NCBI GenBank assembly: GCA_907164885.2
Contig: OU015491.1
Coordinates: 116,402,288 to 116,466,287, forward strand
Reading direction: 5' to 3'
Length of the DNA: 64,000 bases
DNA from: Dolomedes plantarius
Lineage: Eukaryota > Arthropoda > Arachnida > Araneae > Dolomedidae
Below, one piece after another: positions 58,625 to 64,000 of this stretch. The notes beneath the pieces were generated by a model. That model had not been told where the DNA came from. It searched no databases and saw only the letters and a program-made list of their open reading frames with translations. Position numbers and translations under genes: made by a program. Every line of letters starts with the position of its first letter. The first letter of the stretch is position 1.

Positions 58625-58812
58625 AGGGCCTGTTCACATAGGAGTCTGTTGCATTGCGTTAAGGAAAAGATGACGTTGAGACGAAGATAAACCAATCATA
58701 TGCCTCCAAACAATTAGCAATGAAATTTTTAACGCCTATGATTGGTTTATTTTCGTCTCAACGCCATCTTTTCCTTAACGCTACGCAACGGACTCCTATG
58801 TGAACAGGCCCT
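58625..58812. mobile_element. unclassified MITE, copy 1 (about 188 bp)
   Basis: It begins AGGGCCTGTTCACATAGGAG and ends with its inverse CTCCTATGTGAACAGGCCCT. The inverted repeats run over 50 bp on each side (through GTTAAGGAAAAGATGACG) and the middle is short. It lies between the end of gypsy pol and the 3' LTR. Target duplication unclear. Confidence 0.85.
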
Positions 58813-58814
58813 AA

Positions 58815-58965
58815 GTGACTGGGAAACTTCACATGTCGGCCTGTTCTGGTAGTCTTTGAATTTTCTTCGGCAGCCTGGAGTTCAGGTGTTTCGTCAAGTT
58901 TTGTTTTCTTGGAATGTGGTTCATGATAGGAGATATCCGATTCTTTCATTAAAAAACATGGTTTT
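58815..58965 (-). pseudogene. end of gypsy pol polyprotein
   Basis: The minus-strand frame reads KPCFLMKESDISYHEPHSKK and ends RTGRHVKFPSHL, the usual charged tail with TRxGRxVKFP that closes gypsy polyproteins. It is cut off from the integrase by MITE copy 2. Confidence 0.75.
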
Positions 58966-59152
58966 AGGGTCTGTTCACATAGGAGTCCGTTGCGTTGCGT
59001 TAAGGAAAAGATGACGTTGAGACGAAAATAAACCAATCATAGGCGTTAAAAATTTCATTTCTAATCGTTTGGAGGCATATGATTGGTTTATTTTCGACTC
59101 AACGTCATCTTTTCCTTAACGCAACGCACGGACTCCTATGTGAACAGGCCCT
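58966..59152. mobile_element. unclassified MITE, copy 2 (187 bp)
   Basis: Same family as 58625-58812, starting AGGGTCTGTTCACATAGGAG and closing CTCCTATGTGAACAGGCCCT. The target is a run of T (TTTT on either side). It separates integrase from the pol tail. Confidence 0.88.
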
Positions 59153-59155
59153 TTT

Positions 59156-59740
59156 TACTTTTCCCTGGATTTCAATATCGAAATACTTATCCTTTCTTGC
59201 CCTTACAGGATATGGTCCAAAATAGACAGGCTGTAGTGAAGAATTGTTGATGTTGTTGTATATGAATACGTGAGAACAATTGGAAAGTTGTTTAGAAACA
59301 AAGACTTTTCTATTTCCGTGGGTTGTGGTAGGACTTGGCTTAATTTCTCTTATTATTTTCTGAAGGTTTTGAGAAAATTCCGACTTTTTCATGAGAGATG
59401 CTGTTGAAAAGAATTCTCCAGGTAATGCTAAGGCGGTTCCGTATACAAGTTCTGCTGATGAGCAACCCAAGTCTTCTTTGATGGCAGATCTTATGCCTAA
59501 AAGAACGAAAGGCAATGCTGACAGCCATGATTTTGATTCCAGCAGGTGGCATTTTAGGCTTGCTTTTAAAATTCTGTGCTGTCTTTCGATTAAGCCATTC
59601 GCCTGCGGATGATACGCAGTCGTAGTATTCGTATGAAGACCGAGATATTTTCCCAAGGCTTGAAAAAGTTGACTATCAAATTGTCGACCTTGGTCGGATG
59701 TTATGCGATTCGGGATTCCAAAGCATGAAAACCAGGTGTA
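59156..59740 (-). pseudogene. gypsy integrase, C-terminal half
   Basis: The minus-strand frame starts [20 protein letters not shown] near 59725 and continues [15 protein letters not shown]. The D of SDQG and the E of LIER are 35 residues apart, the D-x35-E spacing of retroviral-type integrases. Then [19 protein letters not shown] and [18 protein letters not shown] follow, and a [16 protein letters not shown] chromodomain-like end. The N-terminal zinc finger and first aspartate are missing. Confidence 0.92.
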
Positions 59741-59775
59741 AGGGTCTGTTCACATAGGAGTCCGTCGCGTTGCGT
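59741..59775. mobile_element. terminal fragment of the same unclassified MITE
   Basis: AGGGTCTGTTCACATAGGAG followed by TCCGTCGCGTTGCGT. Only one end is present. It sits exactly between the gag start and the integrase fragment, so it may mark the deletion that removed the rest of pol. Confidence 0.75.
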
Positions 59776-59954
59776 ACATAATCATATTTTGTTTGGTCTT
59801 TAGTTATTTTTGCATTTCTAAATTGCGCTTGTAGCTGAAGGAACCATATCTTCGGATCTGGTTTCCAAAAATAAGGAATTTTGACGCTTACCTTGGCGAC
59901 AGCCGCAGTTGTGGCACTATGGTCATTTTCATTGCTTGCATCTTCGTCAGCCAT
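59776..59954 (-). pseudogene. gypsy gag, N-terminal fragment
   Basis: It starts MADEDASNENDHSATTAAVA at 59954 and continues VKIPYFWKPDPKIWFLQLQA and ITKDQTKYDYV. This is the conserved start of gag in Mag/Mdg-like gypsy elements of arthropods (KxPxFWxxDPxxWFxQxExQF). Truncated after about 60 residues. Confidence 0.85.
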
Positions 59955-59985
59955 AGTAGAATTCTATCACGTAAGAGTCCACCAA

Positions 59986-60262
59986 TGAAGTGTCTTAAAT
60001 TGTAGGTGAATAAGAATAATAACGCTTCTCTGACTCCAATATAAATATTATTTTATTATTTATCAGATGTTGCTTATACAAATTAATAATTAATCTACAT
60101 TTTTGACATCGAATACATCTAACAGGCACAACCAAACACTGATTCTTCTTTTTTTATATCGACTTCTGTTGCCACACATGTTCAACTTATTTAATTAAAA
60201 TCTTGATGGCCAAACGATAAATTGATGTGGATTTAATTGTCGTCTGTCGAAGCAACACTACA
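59986..60262 (-). repeat. 5' LTR of the gypsy element (277 bp)
   Basis: Intact LTR. On the minus strand it starts TGTAGTG and ends ACACTTCA. It matches the split left LTR over its full length with a few substitutions. Confidence 0.88.
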
Positions 60263-60283
60263 CTGGACATTCACTGCTTCCAA

Positions 60284-60640
60284 CAGTGGCGCACATCAGG
60301 ATAAAACCCTGGGGAGAGCCGAGTTGAACGAATAAAAATATTTTTAATGCAAATTCAATAAAATTTATTAGGTCATTATAAAAGTTCATATAAAGAATAA
60401 AATCCAGTTTTCCTTTCTTTTTACAAAATCCTTGAATTACTTCAGTTGTGGTTATATTAATCTCTTCGAGTGTATTTAGCAAAGCAGTTCAATATTCGTG
60501 ATTGTGTCATGGTAGATCTTAAATAGCTTTTTAAACTGCATATGGTAGAAAATGACCTTTCACTGACGCATGTTGTTACTGAAAGTGTTGTAAATTTTTC
60601 ACAGATCTGCAACTAAAAAGCTATTTGATTATTTTCAACT
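60284..60640 (-). pseudogene. hAT transposase C-terminal fragment with terminal repeat
   Basis: Starting at the CAGTGGCGCACATCAGG end (60284), the minus-strand sequence encodes VTTCVSERSFSTICSLKSYL and RSTMTQSRILNC, the hAT dimerisation motif, between about 60480 and 60600. A frameshift lies near 60480. Only the 3' end of this element survives. Confidence 0.8.
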
Positions 60641-60927
60641 AATTTCGATGTATTTTGGTGTGCTGAATGCGGACAAAAATTTAAAAAAAAACCTAGACGT
60701 CAGGATTTAACACAAAATGCAAAATTCTCTTGAAATGTAACAAATTTTTCTCAATTGTTGGCATTTTTTTTATCTTAGGGTTTTTAACTAAATTTAAAGT
60801 CAAAATTACTATTAATTAATGCAGATCAGTGCATTTAAGATATACAATGCCAAAAAAACATAACTTTCAAAGAAAAGAACTTCTAGAATGAGCTAATGGA
60901 AACCAGAATTAACATGTTGCAAGCTGA

Positions 60928-62450
60928 CCATGCAGGCTCTAATACTTGGAGATCAGGATAAAGTGTGGGCGCTTCATAAAGTGTGTAAAAGGTGTGTTGA
61001 GGACCTCCGAAATTGTTTCAAGGGTAAGTAAAAAGCTTTCCGTTATGGTATTCCTATGGTATGGCGAGAGCAAAAGAACCATAGTGAAGACTTACTTTTG
61101 TTCATGCGATATGAAAGGGTATAATTCCAAATGGAAGCATTCCAGTTCATAACCCAATCTCCACTCAGCAATTCATCCCATCCCCCACGGCATGCACATA
61201 TATACCAGTACCCAAGCCTCCTAATACCTTTGAAGAGATTCCTAGCTCCGATGAATGTAAAGTCATACCTGAACCAGATGACGAATCAAGATCTGAATTT
61301 GGAGATGATACAAGACAAACATCTTTTCCCCAGGAGGCGATGAATGATTTGGTAAGAGACTTGAATCTTCCCAAAGATGCCGCTGAGTTACTCGGTTCAA
61401 GGCTCAAAAGCAGGAATTTGTTGTTGCCAGGAGTGTGTTTTTCATGGTTCAGACATCGTGAAAAGGAGTTCGTTTCTTACTTTGCCCAGGAAGACAAGTT
61501 GGTTTATTGCATCGATGTCGAAGGTTTGATGGGTCAGTTCAAAATCTAATATGATTCAACGCAATGGTGTCTTTTCATAGATTCTTCAAAAAGAAGTCTC
61601 AAAGCAGTTTTGCTCCACAACGGCGGTTTTTATTCTTCCATCCATGTAGGCCATTCCGTACACTTGAGGAAATCTACGAGAACTTGGAATTGGTTCTTCG
61701 TAAACTTAAATATGAAGACCATGGTAGGCAAGTGTGTGGGGGTTTTAAGGTCTTGTGCATGCTGCTAGGGCAACAAGCTGGATATACCAAATACCCTTGT
61801 TTTCTGTGTCTATAAGTAGTCGAGACCGACAAAATTACTGGGCCAAGAAGATTTGGCAGCCAAGGGTGCTCCCAGTCGGTCAAAATAATGTCCTCCGGGA
61901 AACTTTGGTACCTCCATATAAAGTTCTTCTACCACCTCTCCATATAAAATTGGGGTTCATGAAGTAATTCGTGAAATGACTTCCAAGAGATGGAGAATTT
62001 TTTAAATATTTGGTCACCAAGTTTCCAGGTCTCTCGGAGGCAAAATTGAAGGAAGGTGTGTTCGTTGGACCAGACATTCGAAGACTTATAGCTGATCAAG
62101 AGTTTGTCAATACCATGACGGATTCTCAAAAAGGAGGGTGGATTGCATTTAAAGAGGTCATAGAGAAATTTTTAGGCAATAAGAAAGATCCTGACTACAA
62201 AAAGATGGTCGGACGAATGCTGAAAGCATTTCAAACCTTAGGTTGCCTGACGAGTTTGAAAGCGCATTTCCTTCAATCCCACATTGACTACTTTCCTGAA
62301 AATTTGGGAGCTGTGAGTGAAGAACAAAGTGAACGTTTTTACCAGGACATTATCGAAAGAGATGCAAAGAAGATATCAGAGCACTACAATGATGGCAAAC
62401 TACTGTTGGATGCTCCAGAGAGACATTCCAGATATTACTCACAAGCGTAA
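60928..62450 (+). pseudogene. mobile-element ORF of unassigned superfamily, decayed
   Basis: I recognise a family found repeatedly in arthropod genomes, but I cannot assign its transposon superfamily. Pieces in order: a Cys-containing start ALILGDQDKVWALHKVCKRC with GIPMVWREQKNH, then MNDLVRDLNLPKDAAELLGS (61340). CFSWFRHREKEFVSYF and an SSKRSLKAVLLHNGG segment follow, then VCGGFKVLCMLLGQQAGYTK and YPCFLCL (61730-61815). LPPLHIKLGFMK comes next, and finally FPGLSEAKLKEGVFVGPDIR and YFPENLGAVSEEQSERFYQD (62010-62450). These are split by many stops and at least five frame changes. CFLC may be a zinc-binding pair. DDE or RNase H-like catalysis is only a guess. Confidence 0.7.
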
Positions 62451-63040
62451 ATGTACCAAGAGGAGTCCCACAGGGAAGAAGAAACGATTTTAGTGTGCTT
62501 TAGTGAGCTCATTTCAGTTCAAAAATGATTTTCATGTAAAATTTGTAATTAAAAATTAATTTTCCAAGTCTTTTAATTTATTTTGAAGTATTGCCTTATT
62601 TAACATAGTTACCTGGATTGTCAGGAAACGTGATGTCCTATGACAAAATGGAGGTCATTTTCAGATTCAGCGTACAGAAAAATATGTGGAATAACTAAAA
62701 CAGCTCTTAAATTTTTTTTTACTGCAGACCTGTGTTATAGATGTTAGGTCATGTTGTCACACTTTGAAACTGCATCTATTGCATTATTTTTGTACGTTGC
62801 TATTGGTCTACCCTGGCACTACTTCGATTGTCTTGTGTTCATTGTGGACGTGATTCCCGAGAACAATCAGGTTTGGTTTCCCACCTTATGTGACCGCTAA
62901 TTCCTAAGTGGATTAGAAATAAAAGACAGTACACGACAAAAATAAAAAGAAAATTAATTTCAACAAGGAAAAGATTTTTGGAATATTTTCTATGTTTTTT
63001 ATCGTAGCATTACGTTCCTCAATAACGGTCCTCAGGGAAT
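62451..63040. other. no gene recognised
   Basis: It follows the end of the mobile-element ORF. No terminal repeat for that element was identified here. Confidence 0.4.
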
Positions 63041-63130
63041 AAAAAAAGTGTCCGTCCTGCGTCGCGAGTTATAATCTTGGCGGCGCGCCAAACCCAGTAG
63101 CGGTGAACAAGTAAATAGAAAAAAACGAAA

Positions 63131-63145
63131 ATGTGGAAAAAAGAG
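63131..63145 (+). CDS. possible first coding exon (MWKKE), unknown gene
   Basis: A CpG-rich stretch (GTCGCGAG, GGCGGCGCGCC, about 63058-63090) stands out from the AT-rich background. It is followed by ATGTGGAAAAAAGAG and a good donor GTAAGCAA at 63146. This would be a gene start on the plus strand with its other exons beyond the window. The peptide is only five residues, so support is weak. Confidence 0.2.
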
Positions 63146-63379
63146 GTAAGCAACGATAAGTAATCCTACGTTAATAACCAGCGGTAGTTTCATTAGAAGA
63201 GACTACCTGAATTTTTTCCCCTTTTTCTTTGGGGGGAGTTCAAGGGTCCTTTCTCATCTGGGTGCTCCACTGGCTACCATACTGTCAGCGTAGTTCCAAT
63301 AAATTGCCACATAATTTATAAGTATAATTATGTGAATTTATTGTCTCATTTTCCTCCAGATGTGAATGTTAATCAAATG

Positions 63380-63536
63380 CAGTAAAACTTCTCTAAGGCG
63401 GTTAGTCATTGTTCCGAAAAAAAGTGGCCGTTTTGAAAGGCAGCTGTCGAATAAGGGATTTTTCTATGGAGGACAGTAATGGTTCTGAAAAAAAAATGGC
63501 TGTTTTGAGGGGTGGCTGGCTAGAGAAGTTTCACTG
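63380..63536. mobile_element. mariner-like MITE, 157 bp
   Basis: Left CAGTAAAACTTCTCTAAGGCGG and right CTAGAGAAGTTTCACTG are near-inverse copies. The right flank is TA, the left flank is degenerate (TG). Inside, GGCCGTTTTGAAAGGCAGCT and GGCTGTTTTGAGGGGTGGCT form a direct repeat. Confidence 0.7.
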
Positions 63537-63537
63537 T

Positions 63538-64000
63538 ATTTTTACAAAAATCCCACAGTATTGAAACGTTCGATCCAACGTATGATTTTCAGAATCACAA
63601 TTCTAAATTTCGTCCTAACTTCCCAATACTGTCTTTGAAAGAATCATAAAAGTGCTCTGACTGTGAAAGCAGCCCTTTTGTAAATTATAAACGTGACTTT
63701 ACGCAGATCATGATATTGTTTAAAAATTTAAGACACTCAATTCTGATACAGTAGTATTTAATTATCTGAATGTCTGAATTATTTATTTTATTTTTAAGTA
63801 CAATGCGTCAATAAGAAAGCCTTAGTAATCTTTCATTTGATATAGACTAAATATTGTTGCAAACGCCAAACATCGACAGTCTCGTACTCTTGTGATATAC
63901 TCCAGGAAAGGTTACGATGCCTTGAGGAGGATATAATTTTTCTAACGAGGCATATACTTTGTACTGGGGACATTAACCCATCCATATCGCAAATCCATAG
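63538..64000. other. no feature seen
   Basis: Nothing recognisable to the window end. Confidence 0.4.

Larger units (their letters stand above)
56323..60262 (-). mobile_element. Ty3/gypsy LTR retrotransposon, internally deleted
   Basis: It reads right to left. LTR copies lie at 59986-60262 (5' LTR) and at 56323-58573 (3' LTR, split by a hAT insertion). A 5-bp target duplication CTGGA flanks the whole (56318-56322, 60263-60267). On the minus strand a G-rich tract (58576-58592) next to the 3' LTR is the polypurine tract, and TTGGTGGACTC after the 5' LTR is the likely primer site. Internal sequence is only about 1.4 kb: a gag start and an integrase end. It is non-autonomous, with protease, reverse transcriptase and RNase H missing. 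Confidence 0.88.

Overview
This is a eukaryotic, strongly AT-rich window with long introns and many transposable elements. It is almost certainly arthropod and most likely arachnid (spider). The spider guess is inference: it rests on the flavour of the retrotransposon and DNA-transposon remnants, especially a Jockey-type ORF2 tail at 45.5-45.7 kb, not on a species-specific marker. No prokaryotic feature was seen.

The main gene is on the minus strand. It encodes the bifunctional mitochondrial enzyme alpha-aminoadipic semialdehyde synthase (AASS, or LKR/SDH: lysine-ketoglutarate reductase plus saccharopine dehydrogenase). I could build 25 coding exons between 55015 (start ATG) and 11577 (stop). 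All splice junctions are GT-AG and all phases agree. The summed coding length is 2865 nt, or 954 residues plus stop, close to the roughly 926 residues of the human protein. The gene looks intact. A probable 5' UTR exon lies near 55354-55450.

Left of AASS, on the plus strand and convergent with it, are the last two coding exons of a gene I do not recognise (about 4569-4696 and 8347-8433). At the far right, a short CpG-rich stretch with an ATG followed by a splice donor (63131) may be the first exon of another plus-strand gene; this is weak.

Everything else I can name is mobile DNA. Tc1/mariner: 6652-8150, 24195-25205, 26037-27593, and small relatives at 12652-13642, 13649-13801, 37450-38403 and 63380-63536. 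piggyBac: 15582-17037 and 17133-19095, with short TTAA-flanked relatives at 31202-31521 and 39765-40350. A Merlin-like element lies at 41378-42953 and holds a perfect 99-nt palindrome. Helitron-like non-autonomous elements: 5723-6428, about 25214-25959 and 32933-33756. A tRNA-derived SINE has two copies (1391-1571, 33813-33990). hAT MITEs are at 2172-2330 and 51018-51532.

The right end (56.3-62.5 kb) is a transposon nest. A shrunken Ty3/gypsy LTR retrotransposon (56323-60262, minus strand) has a hAT element inside one LTR and copies of an unclassified MITE inside its body. It is followed by a hAT tail fragment and by a decayed ORF of an arthropod mobile-element protein family whose superfamily I cannot assign. 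I found no convincing new functional system. The best leads are the palindrome, the unassigned 61-62.5 kb ORF family and the unclassified terminal-repeat elements.
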